A stretch of 33,127 nucleotides of DNA from Oscillatoriales cyanobacterium CG2_30_44_21 (GCA_001873375.1 MNZA01000048.1:1-33127), one strand, 5' to 3'; shown: positions 1-8,379, counted from the stretch's first letter. Notes: a model not told the origin generated them from the sequence alone. Program-made: numbers and translations.

Positions 1-175
1 TGCAAGTTTTACACTGGTATCGCTGGCGAGCGGATTGTGTTTCATCTTTCCCTCGCTTTATTACCTCTGAGCCTTTACATTTTGGACAGCAAACTCCTGT
101 TATCCATCTCATTTGACGCACTGTTTCGTAGCATTTTGCGTCATCGATTAAATGTGTTAAGTTTATGCTCAGCAT
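1..175 (-). CDS. IS1595-type transposase, N-terminal fragment (runs off left edge)
   Basis: This reading frame is open for 58 codons from an ATG at 175 to the window edge. It starts MLSINLTHLIDDAKCYETV and contains a zinc-ribbon pattern: CCPKC near residues 29-33 and a second CKTC at the visible end, with the basic stretch IKRGKDETQ between them. A short helical lead (DDAKCYETVRQMRW) followed by such a ribbon is the usual start of IS1595/ISXO2-like transposases, whose DDE catalytic domain would lie outside this window. The family call is from memory of the motif order, not a search. An insertion sequence end should therefore lie in 176-245, but I could not define its terminal inverted repeat. 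Whether the element is intact cannot be judged. Confidence 0.65.
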   Translation of the reverse strand, partial: MLSINLTHLIDDAKCYETVRQMRWITGVCCPKCKGSEVIKRGKDETQSARQRYQCKTC

Positions 176-245
176 AGCGATCATCGCTTATAGATTTCCA
201 TACAATATTACCAATTTCTTCTTTTGACTCACCTCCCCGAAACAC

Positions 246-653
246 CTATTGAGCCAAGAGATTTAGGGGGAAATGACCATGTGTACCGCTGTAACCATCG
301 GCAAAGTCTGTATGAAAAGATAACAGCACCCCGCGATAGTTGCCTTTGTAGTTGTCGCAGTGGTAACGAAGGCGGCGCGGATTGTACTTGAGATACACGC
401 CATCATTAATTATTGGTAAGTCAGCTTCAGGAAGCTGATAGTGAAAATGGCTTGTATATTTTTGTAAAGCTGACATAGCATCGGCAAGGGTGTCAGCACA
501 GACCCCAAAAATGTGATAATCAGCCAGATTAGTTAAATAGTTTAGAGCTATGCAAATTTGCTGGCGTTGCTCTGAGGTTGCAGTCTCACTGTCTAAATCA
601 CTAAGTTCCCATAAGATTCGCTCAGCATCGTTGATGGTTAGGTTATTGCTCAT
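246..653 (-). CDS. DUF1824 family protein
   Basis: A 135-residue protein of unknown function that matches the cyanobacterial DUF1824 family. Recognisable parts are the centre (YHIFGVCADTLADAMSALQKY, about residues 54-74) and the C-terminal half, with VYLKYNPRR, a YKGNYRGVLLSF stretch and a GHFPLNL ending. I chose the ATG at 653 (MSNNLTINDAERILW). The frame stays open further upstream to 767, but that extension would overlap the divergent gene starting at 688 and reads as antisense to it. The start-to-start gap to the DUF3318 gene is 34 bases, so the two probably share a divergent promoter region. No enzymatic motif is visible. Confidence 0.8.
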   Translation of the reverse strand: MSNNLTINDAERILWELSDLDSETATSEQRQQICIALNYLTNLADYHIFGVCADTLADAMSALQKYTSHFHYQLPEADLPIINDGVYLKYNPRRLRYHCDNYKGNYRGVLLSFHTDFADGYSGTHGHFPLNLLAQ

Positions 654-687
654 GGTTGCACTGTTGACGAGAGGATAAATCTTACTT

Positions 688-1299
688 ATGAATATTAACG
701 AAGAAATTGTGCGTTTGCGCGATCTCCTAACTGCCTCTTGGAGAATGCACACCGCAATTAAATCCAAGCCTGAACAGATCGAACTAATTTCTAGCTCTGA
801 AATTTTACCTTGGCAGAAAGGTACGCAAGTAAATATAAATTTTCGGTTGTGGCGACAAATATCTGAGGCTGAGCGAGATCTGCTTTTACTCCATGAGATT
901 AGTTGGAGAGAGCAAACTAAGTGGCTGCAAGTGGGGGTCTATCAAGGCGTGGCTGCTATGGCGCTGCTCGGCGGAATTGTGGAAGGCTTGCAAGGCGATG
1001 TCACGGGTATCGCGATCGCCTTTTTATTGGGGACAGTGGGCGTTAATCAGGTCTTGCGAGCAAACAAAAGCGCACAGGTCAAGTTAGCGGCTGATCAAGA
1101 GGCGATCGCGGTTGCTCAAAGACGGGGCTACCGTGAAACTGAGGCGGCAAAAGCATTATTGGAAGCGATCCCTAGTGCAGCAAGGTTATCAGGGCGCAAT
1201 AGTCCTGAGTTTACAGAGTTGGTTCGTTGTCAAAATCTGCGGGCGATCGCGGGTTTGTCGAGAACAACAGTTCCTGAGACCTCTATCAATGATTTTTAA
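688..1299 (+). CDS. DUF3318 domain protein, probable membrane protein
   Basis: A 203-residue cyanobacteria-specific protein. Family hallmarks are the N-terminal EIVRLRDLLTASWRMHT, the segment WRQISEAERDLLLLHEISW (about residues 55-73), and the conserved C-terminal block AQRRGYRETEAAKALLEAI followed by LVRCQNLRAIAG. The middle, about residues 80-125, is hydrophobic (GVYQGVAAMALLGGIVEGL, then ITGIAIAFLLGTVGV-like) and probably makes two membrane spans. The function is unknown. It is transcribed divergently from the DUF1824 gene and is followed at once by a strong stem-loop at 1311-1363. The family call is confident; nothing in the neighbourhood suggests a role. Confidence 0.8.
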   Translation: MNINEEIVRLRDLLTASWRMHTAIKSKPEQIELISSSEILPWQKGTQVNINFRLWRQISEAERDLLLLHEISWREQTKWLQVGVYQGVAAMALLGGIVEGLQGDVTGIAIAFLLGTVGVNQVLRANKSAQVKLAADQEAIAVAQRRGYRETEAAKALLEAIPSAARLSGRNSPEFTELVRCQNLRAIAGLSRTTVPETSINDF

Positions 1300-1310
1300 T
1301 AAACAAACCC

Positions 1311-1363
1311 GTCAAAGAAATTAAGGCGGCGGAGCTTCGCGCCGCCGCCTTAATTTCTTTGAC
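1311..1363. terminator. 25-bp stem-loop after the DUF3318 gene
   Basis: The arms 1311-1335 and 1339-1363 are inverse complements with one mismatch, around the centre GC-TTC-GC. A/T-rich outer parts flank a GGCGGCGG core. The position just after the stop at 1299 suggests termination. Confidence 0.75.
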
Positions 1364-1501
1364 TTGCTATAAAAACCTTAAAGTTAACGCCTTAATAGAA
1401 ATTGCTGGTATAAACTTTTACTCAACTACTGTAATTTGCTTTTATGCTATTAATTAGAGCCTTATTCAAAGTTATACAGCGCTTTGCGTTTAATCAAAAC
1501 C

Positions 1502-1542
1502 CAGAAATATTTTTGAAAGCGCTGCTTTCAAAAATATTTCTG
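1502..1542. repeat. Perfect 19-bp palindrome
   Basis: The arms 1502-1520 and 1524-1542 are fully complementary (CAGAAATATTTTTGAAAGC on the left). The centre GC-GCT-GC fits the general pattern of this window. It is preceded by the TACAGCGCTTTGCG leader. Confidence 0.75.
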
Positions 1543-1590
1543 TACTACTCAAAGCCTTAATAGACTCTATAAAGGTTGCATCGTAAGATA

Positions 1591-1644
1591 AGTAATTAAA
1601 ATTTTGATGGTGCTATTTTGCAGCGCTATCAAAATTTAATTACT
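1591..1644. repeat. Imperfect inverted repeat
   Basis: 1591-1608 and 1628-1644 are complementary apart from one extra A on the left arm. The 19-base middle includes GCAGCGC. It lies about 90 bases upstream of the ComFB gene and could be part of its leader or a degenerate repeat copy. Confidence 0.55.
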
Positions 1645-1732
1645 TTAAGTAGTACAGAGAAATTTTGATTAAGCGCAAAGCGCTGTAATCTGTCGCTCAG
1701 CACCTCTACTTCTCAAAACAGAAGGTTTTTAT

Positions 1733-2755
1733 ATGAGCAGCTGTAGAAATGCGCTTGAAGAATTAGTAATCGAAGAGGCGGAGTCTCAATATAAAAAGCT
1801 GGGAGCCGATGTCAAAAAGCGAGTTGATCTCAGTGAAGTAATCGCTTACACGCTTAATCGATTGCCCCCGATGTATGCAACGACCCAGCGGGGTTGGGTG
1901 CAGCAGCGCAAAAAAGCAGCGCAAGAGATGGGAGCGGCGATCGTCAAAACTGTGCGTAATGGGTTTTTGACTACTCAAAGCGATGTACTGAGGCAAACTG
2001 ATCCAATCCCTGCCCATGAGTTGATTAGTCAAGCGCGATCGCTTGCCAAGTTGCGGAAGTTATTTGGCAAAGAGTATCTCAAGTGGAAAGACGTACCTGA
2101 AATCGTTCGAGACACCATGAATTCAGGCTATTACCAAAGCCTTGCTAACGGTAGTTATGTAAATTTAGATAGGCGAAATTCCTTACTAGCTCGCAGCTAT
2201 GCATTGCGTCGCAAAACTAATTCGAGTTTATTAGCAAATGCCAGCAAGGGTAATCGTACCGAAAAAGAAATATCGGCAGAGATCAAGAATTTTGAATCCT
2301 ATATGTCGGGCACTGTCTATCGGTACAGCAATATTTTAGAAAGTCTAGTCACAGCAATCATTGAACGACGATTACAACGTCTGGATAAGTCCACTCATCA
2401 GAAAATTAATGTTGACGATGTGGCGGCTTATGTTTTAAATCGTCTTCCTCCTATGTATGCCACTAGCCGTAAGGGATTACAAAATCTCAGGCAGAGGGTT
2501 AAGTCGGAAATGACCCAGCAGATTATCAATATGGTCAAAGAAGCTTTGAGTAAAGTTACTCAAGATCCTGATCGCGCTTTGTCGCCATTGCCTTTTGAAA
2601 AGTTCAATTTGGAATTGGAAGATACCTTAGTACATCTGCGCGAACTGCTTGGTCGAGATGACATAACTTGGCGCAATGTGGCGGAAGTGGTAGAGGAATG
2701 CTTGCGATCGCCTAGGTCTAGCTATCCAATGTGGAATGCTAAGCATGATGTTTAA
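1733..2755 (+). CDS. Tandem double ComFB-domain protein
   Basis: A 340-residue protein made of two similar halves. Each has a ComFB-like domain (about residues 5-80 and 200-275) with the repeated signature LNRLPPMYAT at 41-50 and 235-244. After each domain comes a matching tail: LRKLFGKEYLKWKDVPEIV (107-125) and LRELLGRDDITWRNVAEVV (302-320). The repeat offset is about 195 residues, so the whole unit is duplicated. ComFB was named from a Bacillus competence operon. Cyanobacterial members have been reported as cyclic dinucleotide receptors, so a c-di-GMP or c-di-AMP sensing role is plausible but inferred. No signal peptide or membrane span is seen. It stands alone, with repeats upstream and the glutaredoxin gene 56 bases downstream. 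ComFB proteins are usually single-domain, so the double form is notable. Confidence 0.82.
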   Translation: MSSCRNALEELVIEEAESQYKKLGADVKKRVDLSEVIAYTLNRLPPMYATTQRGWVQQRKKAAQEMGAAIVKTVRNGFLTTQSDVLRQTDPIPAHELISQARSLAKLRKLFGKEYLKWKDVPEIVRDTMNSGYYQSLANGSYVNLDRRNSLLARSYALRRKTNSSLLANASKGNRTEKEISAEIKNFESYMSGTVYRYSNILESLVTAIIERRLQRLDKSTHQKINVDDVAAYVLNRLPPMYATSRKGLQNLRQRVKSEMTQQIINMVKEALSKVTQDPDRALSPLPFEKFNLELEDTLVHLRELLGRDDITWRNVAEVVEECLRSPRSSYPMWNAKHDV

Positions 2756-2811
2756 TCAAGATTGCTATAGTAGAAATAGAAAATCTAATAATAACCAGTC
2801 TAAAAATTAAT

Positions 2812-3129
2812 ATGCTCAGTCCGATTCTGCAAACTAAGATTGAAAGTCAGATTAGTAGCAATAAGATCATGCTCTATATCAAAGGTACTCCCCAGCAACC
2901 TCAGTGCGGATTTTCCGCCGCCGTCGTACAGGTTTTTAATACTCTCGGTCAGCCCTACGAATCGGCAAATATTCTTGAAGACGCGGAGTTACGCCAAGGG
3001 CTGAAAGACTTTTCAAGCTGGCCAACTTTCCCCCAAGTTTATATTGATGGCGAGTTTGTCGGCGGCTGTGACATTGTGATGGAACTTAATGCCCGTGGTG
3101 AGTTAGCAGCAATGATGCAAAGTAGCTAA
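2812..3129 (+). CDS. grxD: Monothiol glutaredoxin, Grx4/GrxD type (CGFS)
   Basis: A 105-residue protein, the usual length for the single-domain CGFS glutaredoxins. The active site reads KGTPQQPQCGFS with the cysteine at residue 32. The cis-proline region WPTFPQVYIDGEFVGGCDIV and the GG-C-D glutathione-binding motif are intact. Such proteins carry or deliver Fe-S clusters in the cytoplasm and often pair with BolA, but no bolA is adjacent here. The start ATG at 2812 gives a complete N-terminal helix. It is followed by the perfect 44-base palindrome at 3146-3189, which separates it from the convergent MFS gene. Confidence 0.92.
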   Translation: MLSPILQTKIESQISSNKIMLYIKGTPQQPQCGFSAAVVQVFNTLGQPYESANILEDAELRQGLKDFSSWPTFPQVYIDGEFVGGCDIVMELNARGELAAMMQSS

Positions 3130-3145
3130 GCGCAATTAAATATAG

Positions 3146-3189
3146 AAACCCGAAAAAGTTGATGCGATCGCATCAACTTTTTCGGGTTT
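3146..3189. terminator. Perfect 44-base palindrome centred on HIP1
   Basis: AAACCCGAAAAAGTTGATGC and its exact complement meet at GCGATCGC with no unpaired bases. It lies between the convergent grxD and MFS genes and ends in a T-run, so it is probably a bidirectional terminator. Confidence 0.8.
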
Positions 3190-3203
3190 TTACTAGAGTC
3201 GTT

Positions 3204-4496
3204 TTAAAGCACAACTTCTAAGGCTTTTTTGGTTCGTCTCCAAGCCCAAGAACCAAGGGCAAACACAATTAAACTAAACACTACTAAAACAATTTGAAAA
3301 CCAATTTTTTGATTGCCGCCGCCCTGTGCCGCAAATATTCCTGTTAAGAAATCTAGGGACACAGCCACCAAAGCTAAAGGCAAGCTAGCGGCAATATTTT
3401 CGCCATTATTGAGCAAACCAAATACTTTGCCGCGCATATTTTCAGGGGTATGTTCTTGGATCGCCGTTCGCATCGGTACAACGATCAACCCGCCATTTAT
3501 ACCGATGAAAGCGCCGATCGCCCAAGCGAGCCAAAGGTCTGTCACAAAAGCATAGAGTAGCAAGCCGAAGGACATTCCCATAAATCCTAAAAGCGGCAAC
3601 GGACGATGGGCAAACTTCTTGCCAAATTTGCCTAATAATAATGCGCTAATCGCTAAACCCACACCCACCGAAGCCACAAAAGATCCAAACTCTTCTCGAT
3701 TACCTGTGACAACTTCGGCAAGGTTAATTGATAATTTTTGCATGGCTCCTAAAACTGCGTACAGCAAAGTTAGCTGGATCATCGCCCCACCGATCAAGTG
3801 ATTGTGTCGTACATATTGAAAAGCATCACGGAGATCTGACCAGATACCTGAGCCAACTTTTTTGGGATGAATGATTTCATCTTTGGGAAGAGCCAATAGC
3901 AACAAGCCCGAAATTAGATACAGGCTTCCCAATAACACTTCTCGACTAAAGGCGGTTGCTTGGGGCAATAGCCCCAGCGTCAAGGCAAGTATGGGTGCGC
4001 CGATCGCAAATCCCACAATTAGAGATCCCACTTCCGTAATCGTAAATAAGGCATTGGCAGGTAAGAGATCGCTTTTAGGCACAACAAGGGCGATCGCCGA
4101 TTGTTCGGCGGGCGCAAACACATTGGTAAAAGTGGAAATAATAAATGTAATCAGCAGCAGTACTGGGAAGGAGCGTGGGGCTAAGGGAATTGCAAATAAG
4201 CAAGCTGCCCGTAAAAAATTACATAAAATCAAAACTGCCCGCTTGGGATGCCAGTCCACAAAGATGCCTGCGATCGAGCCTAAAAATATCGCGGGCAAAG
4301 TCATCGCAATCATAATCGACGACTCGCGAGTATTGAGATCTTCTCCTCCATCGGCAACAGCTAAAGCAATCAAAAGAATCAACACAACTTTGTCTACAAG
4401 TTGAGCCAATATTTGAGCAAGCCACAGTGCGAGAAATTGACGGTTTCGCAACAGGACTAAGTAACCGGAAGGCGAGTTTAGATCGAGTTCAGACAT
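3204..4496 (-). CDS. MFS transporter, probable exporter
   Basis: A 430-residue protein with about 12 hydrophobic segments. The N-terminus SGYLVLLRNRQFLALWLAQ is typical of the MFS_3 (EntS-like) subgroup, which exports small molecules across the inner membrane. The loop between helices 2 and 3 has GIFVDWHPKRAVL, a form of the family's G-x-D-x-x-x-R-K/R loop motif. A second-half loop, RTAIQEHTPENMRGKVFGLLN, carries the conserved PEx-RG-x-VFG signature of this subgroup. The substrate cannot be told from the sequence. It converges with grxD and is followed upstream by a stem-loop and the ftsW gene on the same strand. ATG at 4496 is the only sensible start. Confidence 0.85.
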   Translation of the reverse strand: MSELDLNSPSGYLVLLRNRQFLALWLAQILAQLVDKVVLILLIALAVADGGEDLNTRESSIMIAMTLPAIFLGSIAGIFVDWHPKRAVLILCNFLRAACLFAIPLAPRSFPVLLLITFIISTFTNVFAPAEQSAIALVVPKSDLLPANALFTITEVGSLIVGFAIGAPILALTLGLLPQATAFSREVLLGSLYLISGLLLLALPKDEIIHPKKVGSGIWSDLRDAFQYVRHNHLIGGAMIQLTLLYAVLGAMQKLSINLAEVVTGNREEFGSFVASVGVGLAISALLLGKFGKKFAHRPLPLLGFMGMSFGLLLYAFVTDLWLAWAIGAFIGINGGLIVVPMRTAIQEHTPENMRGKVFGLLNNGENIAASLPLALVAVSLDFLTGIFAAQGGGNQKIGFQIVLVVFSLIVFALGSWAWRRTKKALEVVL

Positions 4497-4527
4497 CAGT
4501 TAAAGTGGCATTTCCCAAATTTATATG

Positions 4528-4558
4528 AGGAATGACGGCGCAAAGCGCCGTCATTCCT
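4528..4558. terminator. Stem-loop between ftsW and the MFS gene
   Basis: The 14-bp arms around 4528-4541 and 4545-4558 (AGGAATGACGGCGC and complement) have the centre GC-AAA-GC. The loop sits just past the ftsW stop, so it probably ends that transcript. Confidence 0.7.
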
Positions 4559-4561
4559 TTC

Positions 4562-5803
4562 TTAACTTACTGTATGCGATCGCCGTCTTGCAGTTTCGCT
4601 TTTTTCGGGACGCTTATTTTTAGGGTTTTGGCGATCGCTACGCGCAAACGGAATCACCACATCCGCAGTCGCCATCTCCCGCGCCGCACGGATTAATAGC
4701 CCCGCAATAAACAAACAAGATATGGTCGAACTACCGCCATAACTGAGAAAGGGAAAAGGTAACCCAGTAGTTGGCAAAACCCCTGTCGCCACGCCCACAT
4801 TCAGAAGTGCTTGTACCACAATCAAAGATGTTGAACCGAGGGCAACCAAGCGAGTTACAGGATCTTTGCACTTGTAAGTCACAGCTAACCCAATCGTGCC
4901 GTAAATCAAAACCAGCAGCAGCAAGCAGATACCACCAAACAAGCCGAACTCTTCAGCAAAGACCGCAAAAATAAAGTCAGTGTACTGAATTGGCAAAAAT
5001 AGTTTCTGTTGCGATAACCCAAATCCAGTTCCCCAAATTCCCCCTGAACCGATCGCCATCAAACTCTGCACTAGCTGATAGCCATCTCCTGCTTGATCTT
5101 GCCAAGGATCTAAGAACGACATGATGCGACGGCGTTGATATTCCCGAAAGCTAACACTGGCGATCGCCACCATAGCGCCTAAAGATGCCGTGCCTAATAA
5201 TTGAATCGTGGGCAGTCCTGCGCCAAGGGCAATTAACCAAAGTGTAATCCCACAAAGTGCGGTCACGCTCAAGCTGGGCTGCATCAAAATACCGCCCAAA
5301 ACCAGCATGAACACCAACAGCCAACCAACCCGCACCTTCCAAGGAGTGCGATTCCAATTACCAAAAAGTTGCGCCGCTTGCAAAATTAAAAATGGTTTGA
5401 TCAACTCCGATGGCTGTAACAAAAAAGAACTAGAACCAAGAGATAGCCAACGAGTCGCATCATTGCGAGTAGTTCCCAATCCAGGGATATGGGTTGCGTA
5501 AAGCAGAGCGAGAATAATGAACAAAAATATGGGACTGGTTTTGAGCAAAGCCCGCAATGGCAAATGCACCAACACATTAAAAATTAGTAATCCAATCACC
5601 GACCAAGCGAGTTGGTACTTAAAATAAAGCGTGCCGTCCTTAAATGCTAAATCGGCAACAGGATAGGATGCCGAAAATAAAATGGCTAGTCCTGCAAATA
5701 GCCATAAAAAAGTCAGCCATCGCAAAAGACGCGCTTCGGTTGCCCACTTATCGACAGTGCGATCAAAAAATGGCAGTACCTGAAAAATCTGGAGGAGTTT
5801 CAC
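4562..5803 (-). CDS. ftsW: Peptidoglycan polymerase/division protein FtsW
   Basis: A 413-residue SEDS-family membrane protein that polymerises septal peptidoglycan from lipid II together with a class B penicillin-binding protein. Motifs in order: TRWLSLGSSSFLLQPSELIK (about residues 115-135), YQLVQSLMAIGSGG, TDFIFAVFAEEFG, and PTTGLPFPFLSYGGSS near the C-terminus. These are characteristic of FtsW/RodA. The order and spelling of the last two favour FtsW over RodA. About ten hydrophobic segments are visible, followed by a basic hydrophilic tail (RSDRQNPKNKRPEKSETARRR region) likely in the cytoplasm. It lies downstream of dxr on the same strand, but two palindromes between them argue against a simple shared transcript. 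Confidence 0.9.
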   Translation of the reverse strand: MKLLQIFQVLPFFDRTVDKWATEARLLRWLTFLWLFAGLAILFSASYPVADLAFKDGTLYFKYQLAWSVIGLLIFNVLVHLPLRALLKTSPIFLFIILALLYATHIPGLGTTRNDATRWLSLGSSSFLLQPSELIKPFLILQAAQLFGNWNRTPWKVRVGWLLVFMLVLGGILMQPSLSVTALCGITLWLIALGAGLPTIQLLGTASLGAMVAIASVSFREYQRRRIMSFLDPWQDQAGDGYQLVQSLMAIGSGGIWGTGFGLSQQKLFLPIQYTDFIFAVFAEEFGLFGGICLLLLVLIYGTIGLAVTYKCKDPVTRLVALGSTSLIVVQALLNVGVATGVLPTTGLPFPFLSYGGSSTISCLFIAGLLIRAAREMATADVVIPFARSDRQNPKNKRPEKSETARRRSHTVS

Positions 5804-5844
5804 GGTTTGGGCGGCTGATCTAATTTGGTGATGCTATTTTAACC

Positions 5845-5872
5845 ACGATTTTTGGCGATCGCCAAAAATCGT
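5845..5872. repeat. HIP1-centred perfect palindrome upstream of ftsW
   Basis: ACGATTTTTGGCGA and its complement meet without a loop on GGCGATCGCC. It lies about 40 bases upstream of the ftsW start, so it could affect ftsW transcription or merely be a HIP1 relic. Confidence 0.6.
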
Positions 5873-5882
5873 ACATATCTCT

Positions 5883-5921
5883 TGCCTAAAATGGCGGCGC
5901 GATGCGCCGCCACTTTAGGCA
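5883..5921. terminator. Stem-loop after dxr
   Basis: The 18-bp arms carry one mismatch and the centre is GC-GAT-GC inside GGCGGCGC...GCGCCGCC. It lies just past the dxr stop. Confidence 0.7.
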
Positions 5922-5932
5922 GTTAAAATTTT

Positions 5933-7096
5933 TTAAACCTTGAGCATGACTTGCTCAATCACAGCCTGCCGCGCCCATTGATCGGCTTCCAGAATATCTT
6001 CGAGTTCTGGCTTACTAACATGACTATGGCGATCGCATACATATTTGATTAGGTCAGCAATCTGCATATAACTAATTTTTTCTTGTAAAAACAATTCCAC
6101 CACCTGTTCATTGGCAGCATTCAGCACCGCAGGCATGGTTCCCCCTGCCCGCCCTGCGGCATAGGCGAGATCCATGCAGGGATATTTTTGGTGATCGGGA
6201 GCGCGAAAGGTCAAAGTACCGCACTTAACAAGATCCAGACGTTCCCATTGGGTGGGAACTCGCTCTGGATAAGACAGGGCATAAAGCAAGGGCAAACGCA
6301 TATCAGGAAGCCCAAGCTGGGCTAGTACCGAAGTATCTTCTAGCTCGATTAGAGAATGCACAATACTTTGCGGATGGATCACGATCTCAATTTGGTCATA
6401 GTCAACCCCAAATAAATAATGCGCTTCAATTACTTCCAAGCCCTTATTCATCAGGGTTGCCGAGTCAATCGTAATTTTTTTACCCATCGCCCAATTAGGA
6501 TGTTTGAGAGCATCAGCAACGGTGACAGTAACAAGTTCCTCGGTGGGGCGATCGCGAAAAGCGCCTCCCGAAGCGGTAAGAATAATCCGCCGCAATCCGC
6601 GATCGGGAACGCCTTGCAAACATTGAAAAATTGCTGAATGTTCAGAGTCGGCTGGCAGTAGCTTCACGCCATATTTTTTAACCAGTGGCACAACCACTTC
6701 GCCCCCTGCGATTAAAGTTTCTTTATTGGCAAGGGCAATATTTTTGCCCGCTTTAATGGCGGCGATGGTGGGCAACATTCCCGCACAGCCCACAATCCCT
6801 GTCACCACCACTTCCGAGTCGCCATAGCCCGCCACAGTTTCCAGCGCTGCCGCACCTGCCAACACAATTGGCTGAGCCTCAAGATCAGCGATCGCCTCTT
6901 GAAGAGTAGTTAGTTTATTTTGATTAGCGATCGCCACAATCTCTGGACGAAACTGACGAATTTGCTGGGCAAATAGATCAATATTCCCCCCCGCCGTCAT
7001 CCCCACAACTTGAAATTGTTCAGGATATTCGGCAACGATATCTAGGGTCTGTGTACCGATCGAACCAGTCGAGCCAAGCAGGGTAAGGCGTTTCAT
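5933..7096 (-). CDS. dxr: 1-deoxy-D-xylulose 5-phosphate reductoisomerase
   Basis: A 387-residue enzyme of the MEP isoprenoid pathway. It converts DXP to 2-C-methyl-D-erythritol 4-phosphate using NADPH and a divalent metal. The N-terminal nucleotide-binding signature is [15 protein letters not shown] (about residues 5-19). The central catalytic region shows [25 protein letters not shown] and [21 protein letters not shown] with the following EVIEAH. The C-terminal helical region has [14 protein letters not shown]. Length and all motifs are complete. In cyanobacteria this pathway supplies carotenoids, phytol and quinone side chains. No partner gene of the pathway is adjacent. Confidence 0.96.
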   Translation of the reverse strand: MKRLTLLGSTGSIGTQTLDIVAEYPEQFQVVGMTAGGNIDLFAQQIRQFRPEIVAIANQNKLTTLQEAIADLEAQPIVLAGAAALETVAGYGDSEVVVTGIVGCAGMLPTIAAIKAGKNIALANKETLIAGGEVVVPLVKKYGVKLLPADSEHSAIFQCLQGVPDRGLRRIILTASGGAFRDRPTEELVTVTVADALKHPNWAMGKKITIDSATLMNKGLEVIEAHYLFGVDYDQIEIVIHPQSIVHSLIELEDTSVLAQLGLPDMRLPLLYALSYPERVPTQWERLDLVKCGTLTFRAPDHQKYPCMDLAYAAGRAGGTMPAVLNAANEQVVELFLQEKISYMQIADLIKYVCDRHSHVSKPELEDILEADQWARQAVIEQVMLKV

Positions 7097-7137
7097 AGGT
7101 AGAGGGGATTGTTAAAAATCATTAATAAATCTAAGAT

Positions 7138-7260
7138 TACAGCGCTTTGCGCTGACTTAAAACCCAGAGAAATTTTTGAAGGCGGCGCTCCGCGCCGCCT
7201 TCAAAAATTTCTCTAGATCCCTCAATAGGCTATACAGCGCTTTGCGTTTAAACCCAAACC
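7138..7260. repeat. Repeat unit with leader and 23-bp perfect palindrome
   Basis: Leader CAGCGCTTTGCGCTG (itself a mini-hairpin) at 7140-7154, then AAACCC, then a perfect palindrome: arms 7166-7188 and 7192-7214, centre GC-TCC-GC. A second leader copy, TACAGCGCTTTGCG, starts at 7233. This unit is the clearest member of leader family B (see findings). It fills the dxr-MBL gene gap. Confidence 0.75.
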
Positions 7261-7279
7261 CATAAAAAATTGGAAAGCT

Positions 7280-8164
7280 CTAAACCATTACCAGAGGCTT
7301 CGCATCAGCACGAATGGGAATAGAAATACACATTCCCTCCCTCGCCATTTCCGCTCCCGCAAACTGTGCCTTAGCCAATCGCCCAACTTCATCGAGTTGC
7401 TCATCGCTGTGCAGAGGATCGTGGTGAAAAATCACCAGAGTTTTGACATTAGCGGCTTGGGCTACCTTCACGGCTTCTTGCCAAGTGGAATGCCCCCAGC
7501 CCACCTTTGGCGATTTAGCTGACCAATATTCTTCATCAGAATAAGTGGCATCCATAATTAATACATCGGCGTTGCGAGCTAGATGAATTAAGCTTTCATC
7601 AAGGCGATCGCTAAAATGTTCAGTATCAGTGGCATATACCGCAACGCGATCACCGCAGGTAACTCGATATCCCGTTGCCTCCCCTGGATGATTGAGCATC
7701 CCTGCCTCCACAGTCACCCCACATCCTAGATCGATGATACTCGGCACTTCCACATCAAAAAACTCTAAACAAGAAGCCATTATTCTTAGCGGCACAGGAA
7801 AATTGGGATTATGCATCTGTTCTTCTAGGCGCTCTTGCATGGTTTGCCCCGTCGGCGCAACCTTGCCATAAATCTTAAACAGGTTGCCTTTGACAAATGC
7901 TGGCGTAAAAAAAGGAAATCCCTGCACATGATCCCAATGACTATGGGTAAAGAAAATATTTGCCTTGACAGGCATTTGCTTGAGCAAATACTGCCCTAAT
8001 ACCCTCAGTCCTGTGCCGCCATCAAAAATGAGCCGCTCTCCTTGACAACGCATCTCTACACATGGAGTGTTACCACCGTAGCGCACTGTGTCTGCTCCTG
8101 GTGTCGCTATGCTCCCGCGCACGCCCCAAAAATAGATAGAAAACTCGCTGTCAGAAATGGACAT
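7280..8164 (-). CDS. MBL-fold metallo-hydrolase
   Basis: A 294-residue metallo-beta-lactamase fold protein. The metal-binding motif is THSHWDHVQG with H74, H76, D78 and H79. Further metal ligands are probable in MLNHPGEATGY and in DATYSDEEYW, and the final histidine in VIFHHDPLHSD. The start WGVRGSIATPGADTVRYGGNTPC is the hallmark of a subgroup often annotated as cAMP phosphodiesterase-like or RNase Z-like hydrolases. The substrate is not predictable. It is preceded on its own 5' side by the 14-base tandem repeat at 8179-8220. Nothing is truncated. Confidence 0.87.
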   Translation of the reverse strand: MSISDSEFSIYFWGVRGSIATPGADTVRYGGNTPCVEMRCQGERLIFDGGTGLRVLGQYLLKQMPVKANIFFTHSHWDHVQGFPFFTPAFVKGNLFKIYGKVAPTGQTMQERLEEQMHNPNFPVPLRIMASCLEFFDVEVPSIIDLGCGVTVEAGMLNHPGEATGYRVTCGDRVAVYATDTEHFSDRLDESLIHLARNADVLIMDATYSDEEYWSAKSPKVGWGHSTWQEAVKVAQAANVKTLVIFHHDPLHSDEQLDEVGRLAKAQFAGAEMAREGMCISIPIRADAKPLVMV

Positions 8165-8178
8165 TAGTTAACTCATTG

Positions 8179-8220
8179 TCAAAAAATCTGGGTCAAAAAA
8201 TCTGGGTCAAAAAATCTGGA
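8179..8220. repeat. 14-base tandem repeat, three copies
   Basis: TCAAAAAATCTGGG occurs at 8179 and 8193, and a third copy at 8207 differs only in its last base. It lies 15 bases upstream of the MBL-fold gene start, so it is in that gene's leader or promoter. Confidence 0.85.
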
Positions 8221-8379
8221 ACCGTTTTGTCAAATCTAAAAGAGCCATTCAAAAAGTTATTTATTGAATCTAACTGGATGATTACCATACCTAAGTGATA
8301 GCGATCGCACTTGCTTTCCTAAACTGGGAAATGCCACATCCAATTAAAATAATTAAGCTTAATGGAAACCTAAATCTAG

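Larger units (their letters stand above)
1364..1732. repeat. Gene-free region with palindromic repeat elements
   Basis: No gene is visible between 1300 and 1732. The space holds the stem-loop at 1311-1363, a perfect palindrome at 1502-1542 (19-bp arms, centre GC-GCT-GC), and an imperfect stem 1591-1608/1628-1644. The leader TACAGCGCTTTGCG occurs forward at 1475 and in inverted form (CGCAAAGCGCTGTA) ending near 1687. This looks like two related repeat units in opposite orientation. Confidence 0.7.

Noticed and set aside
654-767. Upstream extension of the DUF1824 reading frame
   Set aside because: It overlaps the divergent DUF3318 gene start and the shorter ATG gives the family's usual N-terminus.
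3871-4404. Long plus-strand open frame inside the MFS gene
   Set aside because: It is antisense to a well-supported transporter and has the low-complexity composition of a shadow frame.
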